Shown here piece by piece: positions 17,316 to 25,999 of a DNA stretch of 64,000 nt. Source of the stretch: Bordetella ansorpii (lineage in GTDB: Bacteria > Pseudomonadota > Gammaproteobacteria > Burkholderiales > Burkholderiaceae_B); contig NZ_FKBS01000025.1 of the NCBI RefSeq assembly GCF_900078315.1, positions 839,191-903,190 on the forward strand, read 5' to 3'. Both the position numbers and the translations under genes were made by a program. Position 1 is the stretch's first letter; each line of letters starts with the position of its first letter. The notes under the pieces were generated by a model. That model did not search any database. It saw only the letters and a program-made list of their open reading frames with translations, and was not told the DNA's origin.

Positions 17316-18728
17316 TCACTTGCGGCCGTAGTTGTCCTCGAAGCGGACGATGTCGTCCTCGCTGAGATGGTCGCCGGTCTGGATCTCGATCATCTCCAGC
17401 TCGCCCTCGCCCGGGTTGTGCAGGCGATGCACCACGCCGATCGGGATATAGGTCGACTCGTTGGCCTGCAACGGAAAGCATTCTTCGCCCCGCGTGACCT
17501 CGGCCACGCCCTTGACCACGACCCAGTGTTCGGCGCGGTGATGGTGCTTCTGCAGGCTGAGTGACGCGCCCGGGCGCACCATGATGCGCTTGACCAGGAA
17601 CTGCTCGCCCGCGTCGATGGTGTCGTACCAGCCCCAGGGCCGCGAGATCTTGCGGTGCGCGGCCACCTCGGGCACGTTGTCGGCCTCCAGCGCGGCCACG
17701 ACCGCCTTGACCTGCTCGGAATGGCCCGCGGCCGCCACCAGCACGGCGTCGGGCGTCTCGATGATGGACAGGTCCCGCGTACCCAATGCGACCACCAGCC
17801 GGCTGGTGGCCCAGACGGTCGTGTTGCTGGCGTCCACCACGCGATGATTGCCGCTGGCGCGGTTGCCGTGGCTATCGGGTTCGATCAGCTCGGCGGCGCT
17901 GTCCCAACTGCCCACATCGCTCCAGGCGCCATTGAAAGGCACCAGCAGCAGCTTGTCGGTGTGTTCCATGACAGCATAGTCGATGCTGTCGCTGCGGCAG
18001 GCCTTGAAGCGGTCGGCATCCGGGCGCACGAAGGCGCCATCGCGTTGCGGTTGGCGCATGGCTTCCTGGCAAGCCAGCAGGACGTCGGGCGCATGTTGTG
18101 CAAAAGCTTCGATCAGTACGCGCGCACGGCCTACGTAGATGCCCGAGTTCCAGTAGCTGTTTCCCTCCAGGATCATGGACTGCGCGACGTCACGAGACGG
18201 CTTCTCGGCAAACCGGAGCACCCTGCGTACCGCGGCCGGATCGGTTTGCGGCTCGGTGACCAGATAGCCGTAGCTGGTACTGGGAAAGGCCGGGAACACG
18301 CCGAAGGCCACGAGGCGGTCCTGTTTCGCCGCGTCGACGCCAGCCTGCATCGTGCGAGCGAACGCCTCTGCGTCGGGAATGTAGTGGTCCGCAGGCATGA
18401 TGACCAGGATGTCATCGCCGTCGGTATCGAGGCATGCCAGGCAGATGGCCGCGGCCGTGTTGCGTGTGGCAGGTTCCAGCAGGATACGTGCTTGGCCGCC
18501 CGCTTCCCGCACGCTGGCGTCCACCAGGAAACGGTGCTCCTCCGCTGCGATGCACAGCGCCGGCTGTTCGGCCAGGGCGCGCGCGCGCAGCAAAGTCGCA
18601 TGCAGGAAGCTTCGGTCTCCCGCCAGCGGAATAAACTGCTTGGGCAGGCTTTTGCGGCTCATGGGCCACAGCCTGGTGCCGGAGCCCCCACACAGGATTA
18701 CGGGAACGATATTGCTGTCACGGACCAT
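17316..18728 (-). CDS. manC: mannose-1-phosphate guanylyltransferase / mannose-6-phosphate isomerase
   Basis: Bifunctional type II enzyme that converts fructose-6-P to mannose-6-P and mannose-1-P plus GTP to GDP-mannose. The 470-residue product has the pyrophosphorylase signature GGSGTRLWPMSR (14-25) with SLPKQF, and a C-terminal cupin isomerase domain with the metal motif QKHHHRAEHWVVVKG. The length matches ManC/AlgA. The ATG at 18728 (MVRDSN) is supported by the fold boundary, whereas the upstream open frame is Arg/Gly-rich noise. No phosphomannomutase or GDP-mannose-modifying gene is in the window, so ManB must be supplied elsewhere. Third member, after PGT and wzz, of a leftward set. Confidence 0.92.
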   Translation of the reverse strand: MVRDSNIVPVILCGGSGTRLWPMSRKSLPKQFIPLAGDRSFLHATLLRARALAEQPALCIAAEEHRFLVDASVREAGGQARILLEPATRNTAAAICLACLDTDGDDILVIMPADHYIPDAEAFARTMQAGVDAAKQDRLVAFGVFPAFPSTSYGYLVTEPQTDPAAVRRVLRFAEKPSRDVAQSMILEGNSYWNSGIYVGRARVLIEAFAQHAPDVLLACQEAMRQPQRDGAFVRPDADRFKACRSDSIDYAVMEHTDKLLLVPFNGAWSDVGSWDSAAELIEPDSHGNRASGNHRVVDASNTTVWATSRLVVALGTRDLSIIETPDAVLVAAAGHSEQVKAVVAALEADNVPEVAAHRKISRPWGWYDTIDAGEQFLVKRIMVRPGASLSLQKHHHRAEHWVVVKGVAEVTRGEECFPLQANESTYIPIGVVHRLHNPGEGELEMIEIQTGDHLSEDDIVRFEDNYGRK

Positions 18729-18778
18729 TCGTAGCCTTGCTGTCGGTTGAAACTGCCGCCGGATGATGGGGCGTGCAC

Positions 18779-19516
18779 CTACATTCTTTTTCGGGTGGCC
18801 CGCCACGCATAGGAGACGAAGCACGTCGCGGCCTCGAAGACCCCCAGGTGCAAGTGGCGACGATACAGGCGCCAGGTCCAGATGGCCGACTTCAACTTGT
18901 TGCCGGACAGGCTCTGCGCCGCCACGCGATAACGTCCCAGCACCTCGGGAATGCCGGTGATCGAGCCGGCCGCGCGCAGCACATCCAACCACATCTTGTA
19001 GTCTTCGTGCGCGATGCGGTCCTGGTAGATCTTGCCCACTTTCTCCACATCATAGGCGCCGGTCAGATTGCCGATGAAATTGCCATGCAGCAGATCCCGG
19101 AACGTGGCCGTCGACCGCGCCTGCACGACCTGCTCGCGGCCGTGGCCGAAGCGGATGTAGCTGGCGTGCAGTACGGCATGCCCTTCTGCGAAGTAGCGCG
19201 CCTGCACCTCCAGCTTGCGCGGCAGCCAGAGGTCGTCGGAATCCAGGAAGGCGAGGTAGCGCCCGCGCGCCGCCTCGATGGCGGCATTGCGCGCCAAAGC
19301 CACGCCACCATTCTGCGGCTGCCGGATCGCGACGATCCGGGCGTCGCGCCGGCAGTACTCGGCAAGGATCCGCGGCGTCTCGTCGCGGGAGCAATCGTCC
19401 ACGACGATCAGCTCGAAATTGCCGTGCGTCTGCGCCAAAACACTGTCAATGGAATCAGCCAACGTGGCCGCGCTGTTGTAGGCTGGCATGACGACGCTGA
19501 AGTCGATGGCGTTCAT
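18779..19516 (-). CDS. glycosyltransferase family 2
   Basis: A 245-residue GT-A glycosyltransferase. The opening is FSVVMPAYNSAATLADSIDSVL, LIVVDDCSRDETPRIL is the first acidic segment, the DxD-type site is in YLAFLDSDDLW, and a later IAHEDYKMWLDVL provides the ED pair. This layout is shared with small bacterial GT2 enzymes of the WcaA/SpsA type. The ATG at 19516 removes a basic upstream extension. It lies between manC and wzz on the leftward strand, with about 50-60 bases on each side, and probably transfers a sugar of the repeat unit, possibly mannose given manC alongside (inference). Confidence 0.85.
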   Translation of the reverse strand: MNAIDFSVVMPAYNSAATLADSIDSVLAQTHGNFELIVVDDCSRDETPRILAEYCRRDARIVAIRQPQNGGVALARNAAIEAARGRYLAFLDSDDLWLPRKLEVQARYFAEGHAVLHASYIRFGHGREQVVQARSTATFRDLLHGNFIGNLTGAYDVEKVGKIYQDRIAHEDYKMWLDVLRAAGSITGIPEVLGRYRVAAQSLSGNKLKSAIWTWRLYRRHLHLGVFEAATCFVSYAWRATRKRM

Positions 19517-19577
19517 ACCTGCGCTCCCAACCTGTCGGTGTCTTCGCCGGAGCAACCAGCGAACATGCGCGGCGACC

Positions 19578-20651
19578 TCATTCGTTCTCGATCACTGCTC
19601 GCAACAGCACATACCCCACGCCCATGCCCAGGCCGGCCAGCAGCGCCAGGAACAGGATCAAGGGCTTGTTGGGGCGGGCAGGTGCATCCGGCCGAACGAT
19701 GTCGCCATCGAGGCGGAATGCGCGAATGGCGGCGGGATCGTATTTGATCTCCGAAAGCTGACGCAATTCGCTTTCGTTGATACGCAGGCCAGGGATGAAC
19801 GGGTCGTCCTCGTTACGGGCCTGTATGGCCTTGAGCTCCGCCGACAGCAACGGCAAGCCCCGGTTGTACAGATCGCCGCTGTCGGCATAGTACGGACGCA
19901 GCCGGGCCTGGCTGGCATCGATGAGGGAGTTGCCGGTCCGCGAGCCGGGCTGCGGCACGCTGATGTCGGGATTACGCAGATCTCCGGCGGACGCCACGCG
20001 AATAGCCTCCTGCAATTGCGCGATGCGATCCTTGCGCTGCGATTCGGCAACCATGCGCATCTCGTTGATCGTGCGTTGCGCATTCTCCTTCAGGAAGTTG
20101 ATGTCATCGCCCGCGTCCGCCATCAGGGCCTTGCTGGTGCTTTCCTGCAAAAGCTTGAGATAGTGCTGCAACCCATCGTAGGACTCGTCGACGCTGTGAC
20201 CCGACACGGTCAGCGCATAGAGATTGCGGCCGCGCGGATTCGGCGCCTCGACCGTGATGCGCCAGTCGTTGCGCAGTAACTCCTTGGCCGGAATCGTCGG
20301 CAATTTGGCCAGTGCCGGCTCTCGGTCGCGCAGGAACTGCTGCAGCAGCCCGGACGATCCAAGCCGATCCGTGGCGTACTTGAAGACGGTTTCCTGGGTG
20401 TACGGCAACAGACCGACTTCCTTGCCGCGGCCGACGTTCAGCGGCGAATAATCGCCGGTCTGGGGCGGCAGAAAGTAGATGCGGGTCTGGTAGACGGGCG
20501 TGCTCAGCACGAAAGCGTAGAGCGCACCTACCGCCGTCGTGAAGATGGCACAGAACAGGATGAGCAACTTCTTGCGCCAGACCAGCCGGGCCAGGTTGAA
20601 AAAATCGAGGCTGTGCCCAGACTGCTGGGTCAGCGGCTGAGGTGATGTCAT
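19578..20651 (-). CDS. wzz: Wzz-type polysaccharide chain-length determinant
   Basis: Inner-membrane co-polymerase of 357 residues that sets O-antigen modal length together with Wzy. The first helix (about residues 26-46, KKLLILFCAIFTTAVGALYAF) and a C-terminal helix (about 328-352) preceded by the Pro-rich APARPNKP bracket a long periplasmic helical domain. That domain contains the usual VYQTRIYFLPPQTGDYSPLN region. No tyrosine-kinase domain is fused, so it belongs to the Wzz/PCP-1 class. The ATG at 20651 (MTSPQP) was preferred to an upstream basic extension. Located between GT2 and the initiating sugar transferase. Confidence 0.88.
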   Translation of the reverse strand: MTSPQPLTQQSGHSLDFFNLARLVWRKKLLILFCAIFTTAVGALYAFVLSTPVYQTRIYFLPPQTGDYSPLNVGRGKEVGLLPYTQETVFKYATDRLGSSGLLQQFLRDREPALAKLPTIPAKELLRNDWRITVEAPNPRGRNLYALTVSGHSVDESYDGLQHYLKLLQESTSKALMADAGDDINFLKENAQRTINEMRMVAESQRKDRIAQLQEAIRVASAGDLRNPDISVPQPGSRTGNSLIDASQARLRPYYADSGDLYNRGLPLLSAELKAIQARNEDDPFIPGLRINESELRQLSEIKYDPAAIRAFRLDGDIVRPDAPARPNKPLILFLALLAGLGMGVGYVLLRAVIENE

Positions 20652-20806
20652 GTATGTCCGACTCCAACGCCGCGGCAGGCGGCCGCGGCGAGCTTGAGTT
20701 GCCATGGAGGGAGTTGGAACGCGGGCGACCGGAAATTCGCGGCGCCGCAGTCCCTGCCCGAATTAGCCTGCCATTGTAGCCGCCCGAAAGCCCGCGGCCA
20801 CGGGGC

Positions 20807-22081
20807 TCACCGTGCGCCGAATCCCGTCATCATGATCTTGATGGTCAGGATCACGATGATCGCGTCCAGCGCCACCGAACAGTTCTTGATGTAGTAGAAG
20901 TCGTGTTCGATCTTGACCCGGGTTTCATCCGCGCTTGCGGTATATCCATGACGCACCTGCGCCCAGCCCGTGATGCCGGGTTTGACGACATGCCGGTAGT
21001 TGTAGAAGGGAATCTTCTCGTTGTATTCCTCGACGAACGCCGGCTGTTCGGGCCGAGGTCCGATCAGGCTCATATCGCCTTTCAGGATATTGAGGAACTG
21101 CGGCAATTCGTCGAAACGCAGTTTCCGGATGATCCTGCCGACCCGGGTGATGCGCGGATCGTCTTCCCCGGCAAACTGCGCGGGCGCAGCGCGATCGAAG
21201 CGCATGCTGCGGAACTTGTAGATCGTGAACGGTTTTCCCCCCAGGCCGATCCGTTTCTGCGTGTAGATGACCGGCCCAGGGCTTTCCAGGCGGATCAACA
21301 CTGCCACCACGAGGCTGATGGCCAGCGCCAACGGCAGCAGGACAATGACGATGGCCATGTCCATGACCCATTTCGCCATCTCGTAGGGCACCGACGGCAG
21401 CAAGGATCCGATGTTGTTTTCCGACATGTGGTCGATGCGGCTGCGGCCGGTCAGGGACTCATATATCTGCCGCGAGTTGTAGACCGCAATGCGGTTCAGC
21501 GCGCACTGCGTCAGAAAACGCTCGATGTCCGCTGTCAGATTGTCGAAGTCAGCCACGACGCCGTCATAACGGCGGTTCTGCAAGTCCAGCGATTCCAGGC
21601 GCCGCGCGTCCACCCATTCAAGGTCGATGAGTTCATCGATATAACTGCCGCCGGGAATGACAGCCAGTTTCAGGCGAGTATATTTTTCGGTGAATACGTA
21701 TTCGATATGCAGCCACAACAATGCCAGAACTCCACTGGCAATCAGCAGAAATCGGGAAACTTCGATGCGCAGCAAAAAAACCGAAACTATCGCCAAACCA
21801 TAGATGAATATGATTTGCGGCGCGATGAATGCAGAAAGCCTTCCGCCTGGATAAATTATCCGCAGCCATTTCATGGAAAAATGGCTGAGCACATAAGCGA
21901 TGGTAGTCGTGATCAGCGCGGCTTTCTGGCCTTGATTGGGACTGAGCAATGCTGTACCGGACCAGAATAGAATGAACGGCACGGCATTGGTGACCAACCA
22001 ACCCAACCCCAGGGAAAAAGGCGTCGACAGTAATAAAAGCTCATGAATTCTGCCGAATCGGCGATTGGGAAGATACGTCAT
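20807..22081 (-). CDS. polyprenyl-phosphate sugar-1-phosphate transferase (WbaP/WcaJ type)
   Basis: Initiates repeat-unit synthesis by moving a hexose-1-phosphate from a UDP-sugar to undecaprenyl phosphate. The 424-residue protein has four or five N-terminal membrane helices, a soluble CoA-binding-like middle domain (about 140-215), a further membrane hairpin, and the catalytic C-terminal domain. The latter contains QKRIGLGGKPFTIYKFRSM, LRFDELPQFLNILKGDMSLIGPRPE and VKPGITGWAQV. These are hallmarks of the polyprenyl glycosylphosphotransferase family. It is the first gene of the leftward PGT-wzz-GT2-manC set. The sugar (glucose, galactose or an N-acetyl form) cannot be told from sequence; GalE nearby makes galactose possible. 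Confidence 0.9.
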   Translation of the reverse strand: MTYLPNRRFGRIHELLLLSTPFSLGLGWLVTNAVPFILFWSGTALLSPNQGQKAALITTTIAYVLSHFSMKWLRIIYPGGRLSAFIAPQIIFIYGLAIVSVFLLRIEVSRFLLIASGVLALLWLHIEYVFTEKYTRLKLAVIPGGSYIDELIDLEWVDARRLESLDLQNRRYDGVVADFDNLTADIERFLTQCALNRIAVYNSRQIYESLTGRSRIDHMSENNIGSLLPSVPYEMAKWVMDMAIVIVLLPLALAISLVVAVLIRLESPGPVIYTQKRIGLGGKPFTIYKFRSMRFDRAAPAQFAGEDDPRITRVGRIIRKLRFDELPQFLNILKGDMSLIGPRPEQPAFVEEYNEKIPFYNYRHVVKPGITGWAQVRHGYTASADETRVKIEHDFYYIKNCSVALDAIIVILTIKIMMTGFGAR

Positions 22082-22525
22082 CTCGGGAATGGATGCTGGT
22101 GCGGCTCAGACTCGCTGTGCCAAGGATTTGACCCTGGGAATTTCTTCTTGTGATGGAAATGTGGAACGAGGAACCTGAGTGACGGAATAGGCGGTGACGC
22201 AGCTACGAGAGATTTGTCCGCGGAACGGGCCGTTGCCAGGGCACAAGCGCCCCGCTGGCAACCGCAGTCGAAAAAGCGAGGATCATAGCCAACATCCGCG
22301 AACAGCTCATTGCAAACTATTCGCAATTAGCCAACTTCTTTACAAGAACTTCGCAATACGGCAAGCCAACTGACAGCTTGCGCCCACTTCTCTTGACAAA
22401 AGCGGTGCCGCACGCATTGTAATTGGATATTTACAAACCAAAGGACACGCTTTTCCCGACTGTGTTGCATTTAGGCATCGTGCACGACAGAGCACAGCTA
22501 TACTCTGCTACTCCGCGCACCACAG
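22082..22525. other. AT-richer intergenic region between divergent PGT and ligase genes
   Basis: No gene is supported in these 444 bases. The stretch is clearly lower in GC than the flanks and contains two TTCGCAAT direct repeats (22320-22327 and 22350-22357, exactly 30 bases apart) and a good promoter candidate on the plus strand. The repeats being on one face of the helix would suit a regulator, but no family can be assigned. I did not find a JUMPstart/ops element. Confidence 0.45.
22393..22423 (+). promoter_or_regulatory. candidate sigma-70 promoter for waaL
   Basis: A perfect -35 box TTGACA at 22393-22398 and a -10-like TGTAAT at 22418-22423 are separated by 19 bases, slightly long. The site lies about 100 bases before the ligase start. 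Support is sequence match alone. Confidence 0.45.
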
Positions 22526-23857
22526 ATGATGCGGACTCATTGCCTGTTGTTCGTCTCCGCGTGCCCGATGCCAGATTATCACCGTTTACCAGATCATCAC
22601 TACACTTCGGCATCCGTACCGCCCGCACTACTCGCCGCGCTGATGCCGCTGGGCATGCTGACGGTCGGCGGGTCCAGCGCTTTCTTTTATGCGATGGCGG
22701 TGATTTGCATCGCCCTGGCGGCTGCCAGGCCCAAAGCGGCCTGGAAGCAGTTGCGGCCCTATGGGTGGCTCATCCTCGCTCTCTGCCTGCCGCTGGCCGC
22801 TACGCTATGGAGCCAAGGCGCCACGCAGACGTGGCGTGCAACCGAAATCGAACGCGCGCTGCGCATATCCCTGGCCTTCCCGCTGCTGATCGCCGGGCTG
22901 CTATTGCTGGACGTCCGAGTGTTGCGGCAGTTCGCGTGGGGGCTGGTGTTGGCGGGCGCGGCATCATTCGCTGTGGTGCTGTATCTGTCCTGGCCCGACT
23001 TCGCACGCCCTGTCACTCCGCAATTCAACGCCGTCAGCTATGGCAATCTGATGCTGCTGACCGGCGTGATGGCGCTCTACAGTTTGGAATGGCCGCTGAC
23101 GCGCAGCCCCAGACTGGAGAAATCGCTCAAGATCGCCGTCGGCTGCGCGACCTTGCTGGGATTCATCCTGACCCAGACCCGCACCGGCTGGATGGCATTT
23201 CCCCTGTTCGCAATCGTTGCGCTGGCGCTCAGCCGCCGTGTGCGTCACCCCCTGCGCGCACTGGGCATCCTGATTGCCGCCCTGGCATTGCTGGGCGCGG
23301 TCGGCGCCGCCAACAACGGGTTGCGCGACCGCGTAGCGCTGGGCTTCAAGGAAGTGCGCCAATGCGAAACCCAGCAGACCGCCGACACCTCCATGTGTAT
23401 CCGCCTGCAACTATGGCGATCGGCATGGGCCATGTTCCAGGCGCACCCCTGGACAGGGGTGGGCAACGGCGTGAAGTTCGTCGAGGAATTGAAGGAACGC
23501 GCCGCGAAAGGCGAGGTATCCCCATATGTAGCCGAAGGTTTCGGTGAAACGCACAACGACATGCTGATGGCGATGGCCCTGCACGGTCTGCCCGGTGCCG
23601 TGGGCATGCTGGCTCTGTACCTGGCGCCCGCCTGTCTGTTCCTGCGCCGCATGCGCCGCGACCATCCCCAGGCGGCGCGCACCGCCGCCGCGATGGGCCT
23701 GGCGCTGTGCCTGGGCTTCGCGATATTCGGCCTGACGGAGCTGATGTTCCGCGGCATGCGGTCGGTCAGTTACTACGTCGTCATGCTCGCCGTCCTGACC
23801 GTGCTGTCCCAGCCCCAGGCGACACCGGACGATACGATCTCGCCACGTCCGCAGTAG
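22526..23857 (+). CDS. waaL: O-antigen ligase family membrane protein (WaaL-like)
   Basis: Polytopic inner-membrane protein (443 residues, about eleven to twelve helices) of the Wzy_C/WaaL family, which joins undecaprenyl-linked polysaccharide to lipid A-core in the periplasm. The family landmark region LGFILTQTRTGWMAFPLFAIV (conserved Arg) and the large periplasmic loop with WRSAWAMFQAHPWTGVGNGVKFVEEL and EGFGETHNDMLMAMALHGLPG (conserved His) are both present. Two starts are possible (22526 or 22568), and no Shine-Dalgarno decides between them. Standing at the edge of the glycan locus with its own promoter, it is most likely the ligase and not a second polymerase, although the two classes are hard to separate by sequence. 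Confidence 0.8.
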   Translation: MMRTHCLLFVSACPMPDYHRLPDHHYTSASVPPALLAALMPLGMLTVGGSSAFFYAMAVICIALAAARPKAAWKQLRPYGWLILALCLPLAATLWSQGATQTWRATEIERALRISLAFPLLIAGLLLLDVRVLRQFAWGLVLAGAASFAVVLYLSWPDFARPVTPQFNAVSYGNLMLLTGVMALYSLEWPLTRSPRLEKSLKIAVGCATLLGFILTQTRTGWMAFPLFAIVALALSRRVRHPLRALGILIAALALLGAVGAANNGLRDRVALGFKEVRQCETQQTADTSMCIRLQLWRSAWAMFQAHPWTGVGNGVKFVEELKERAAKGEVSPYVAEGFGETHNDMLMAMALHGLPGAVGMLALYLAPACLFLRRMRRDHPQAARTAAAMGLALCLGFAIFGLTELMFRGMRSVSYYVVMLAVLTVLSQPQATPDDTISPRPQ

Positions 23858-23929
23858 CCACACGCGCAATTTAGGACCAGAATGGTTGTCAACGGCCCAC
23901 TGAAGGCCGTCCTGACAAAGGAGACAACC

Positions 23930-24499
23930 ATGCGCATTGCAGATGCCCAATGGATTCCTGCCTCGCCCCACCAGACCTGGGATGCCCTCGTCGATCCCGT
24001 CGTGCTGCAGCACTGCCTGCCCGGCTGCATCAAGGTGGAACAACGCAGTCCCACTGAATACGGCCTGGTGATACGCACCAAGGTGGCCGGATTCGAAACC
24101 GACTACGAAGGCGAAATCCTGCTGTCCGACGTCGACGCACCGAACGGCTGCACGCTGGCTTTCGAAGGCAAGGGCCTGGCGGCCGGCCTGGCCATCGGCA
24201 CCGCCCAGGTCACGCTGCTACCCAAGGAAGAAGGCACGCGGCTGAGCTATACCGTGGCCGCGATGGCCGGCGGCAAGCTGGCCGAGCTGGGCGAGCCCAC
24301 CGTCATGAAAGCCGGCGGCAAGATCGTCGACAAGTTCTTCGGCGCCTTCATCGAGTACATGGCCCGGCAGCCCCGCCTGGCGCCGCCGCCTCCGCCCCCC
24401 GAACCCGAACCGCGCGGCCTGTCGAATTCGCGCTGGTCCTGGGCGATGGCGCTGGCCGTGGTCGTGATCCTGGTGGGCTATCACTCTCTGTTCCGATAG
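23930..24499 (+). CDS. CoxG-like SRPBCC protein with C-terminal membrane anchor
   Basis: A 189-residue protein of the carbon-monoxide-dehydrogenase subunit G family (START/SRPBCC fold). Residues 1-145 show the family pattern (MRIADAQWIPASPHQTWDALVDP, then LPGCIKVE, and LSYTVAAMAGGKLAELG). A Pro-rich linker (PPPPPPEPEP) and a single C-terminal helix follow. CoxG helps recruit AAA+ CoxD or mature CODH in carboxydotrophs, but no cox genes are here. Orphan CoxG-like proteins often accompany other molybdenum hydroxylases. The start at 23930 is fixed by AAAGGAG six bases upstream, so a longer frame beginning at 23882 is not used. Confidence 0.85.
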   Translation: MRIADAQWIPASPHQTWDALVDPVVLQHCLPGCIKVEQRSPTEYGLVIRTKVAGFETDYEGEILLSDVDAPNGCTLAFEGKGLAAGLAIGTAQVTLLPKEEGTRLSYTVAAMAGGKLAELGEPTVMKAGGKIVDKFFGAFIEYMARQPRLAPPPPPPEPEPRGLSNSRWSWAMALAVVVILVGYHSLFR

Positions 24500-24538
24500 C
24501 GCTTCGGGCGGCGGGTCGGCGGTGATATTCTTGGCGGG

Positions 24539-25981
24539 ATGAACACGCCGCCAGCAGGTTCGCATCCGCCTCCCGCATCGCCCCCCGATTCCACCACCGA
24601 GCCCACCCGCTCACGCCGTGACCTGCTGATGGCCATGGCAGGCGTGGCGGCCACGGTGGTGTTGGTGGCCTTCGACTCCACCATCGTCAGCACCACGCTG
24701 CCCCGCGTGGCCGCCGCGCTCAACGGCATGGCGCTGTACGCATGGGTAGGCACGGGCTACCTGCTGGCCACCGCGGTCTCCATCCTCATCTTCGGCCGCC
24801 TGGGCGACATGTATGGCCGCAAGCCGCTGATGCTGGCGTCGGTCATCATGGTGTCGCTGGGCTCCATCGCCTGCGGGCTGGCGCAGACCATGCCGCAATT
24901 GATCGCCTTCAGATCCCTGCAGGGCATCGCGGGCGGCATGATGATCGCCACGGCCTTCGCCGCGCCGGCCGATCTTTTCCCCGACGCCAAGCAACGCGTG
25001 CGCTGGATGGCGCTGGTATCGGCCGCCTTCGCCATGGCCAGCGGCATCGGCCCGGTGCTGGGCGGGGCCGCCACCCAGGCGCTGGGCTGGCGCGCCGCCT
25101 TCTTCATCTCGCCGATCGCCGGGGCGGTGGCGCTGTTCCTGCTGGCGCGCTATTTCCCGACGATCCGGCCCCGCGCGGCCGCCGGCGAAACCCGGCGCAT
25201 CGACTGGCTGGGCAGCGTGCTGCTGGTCGTGGCGGTGGGCGCACCGCTGGCCGCGATGGAAATCGCGTTCGCCCCCGGCGACACGGCGAATCCCGGCCTG
25301 GGACTGGGCCTGGCGCTGGCCGGCATCGCGGCCGCCGTGGTGCTGGTGCCCTACGAAAAGCGGTTTCCTTCCCCCATCTTTCCGCTGCGCGTGCTCAGCG
25401 GCCGCGAGCAGCAGTTGCTGAATCTCTGTTCGGTGGCCGTGGGCGCCGTGATGTTCACGCTCATCTTCTTCAGTCCGCTGCTGCTACAGCACGAGCTGAA
25501 CTACACGCCCAGCCAGGCGGGCCTGCTGCTGACGCCGCTGGTGGCCGCCATCTCGGTGGGCAGCCTGATCAACGGCCGGTTGTTTCCCCGGCAATCCGAG
25601 CCCCAACGCCTGATGGTGTTCGGCAACTGCCTGCTGGCCGCGGGCGCGGCCATGGTGCTGGTCATCGGCGCCGGCACGCCGGCCTGGTGGATCCTGGCGG
25701 CCTTCTTCGTCAACGGCACCGCGCTGGGCTTCCTGCTGCCCAACCTGACGCTGTTCATGCAGATGCTGAGCGAACGGCGCGACGTCGGCGTGGCCTCGGC
25801 GCTGGTGCAGACCACGCGCGCCGTGGGCAGCGCGGCGGGCACGGCGCTGGTCGGCATCGCCATCTCGCACACCTCGGTGCTGGACGGCGTGCGCGCCGGC
25901 CTGGCGATGTGTATCGTGCTGTCGCTGGCCGGCGCCGCGCTGGCGCACCGCATCAAGATGAAAAATGTCATCACCCGATAG
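24539..25981 (+). CDS. MFS drug:proton antiporter, DHA2 (14-helix) family
   Basis: A 480-residue major facilitator with a Pro-rich cytoplasmic N-terminus (about 30 residues) and 14 predicted helices. Helix 1 carries the VAFDSTIVSTTLPRVAAAL motif typical of EmrB/QacA-type exporters (antiporter family motif D1), and loop 2-3 has GRLGDMYGRKPLML (motif A). Such proteins export lipophilic compounds or antibiotics in exchange for protons. It starts 39 bases after coxG-like and is followed after 18 bases by an EamA transporter, so the three may be cotranscribed. No adjacent regulator suggests an inducer. Confidence 0.88.
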   Translation: MNTPPAGSHPPPASPPDSTTEPTRSRRDLLMAMAGVAATVVLVAFDSTIVSTTLPRVAAALNGMALYAWVGTGYLLATAVSILIFGRLGDMYGRKPLMLASVIMVSLGSIACGLAQTMPQLIAFRSLQGIAGGMMIATAFAAPADLFPDAKQRVRWMALVSAAFAMASGIGPVLGGAATQALGWRAAFFISPIAGAVALFLLARYFPTIRPRAAAGETRRIDWLGSVLLVVAVGAPLAAMEIAFAPGDTANPGLGLGLALAGIAAAVVLVPYEKRFPSPIFPLRVLSGREQQLLNLCSVAVGAVMFTLIFFSPLLLQHELNYTPSQAGLLLTPLVAAISVGSLINGRLFPRQSEPQRLMVFGNCLLAAGAAMVLVIGAGTPAWWILAAFFVNGTALGFLLPNLTLFMQMLSERRDVGVASALVQTTRAVGSAAGTALVGIAISHTSVLDGVRAGLAMCIVLSLAGAALAHRIKMKNVITR

Positions 25982-25999
25982 GCCTCGCCCACATTCACC

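Noticed and set aside
22078..22326. 82-codon frame upstream of the PGT gene
   Set aside because: No motif, no Shine-Dalgarno, and it lies in the presumed promoter region.
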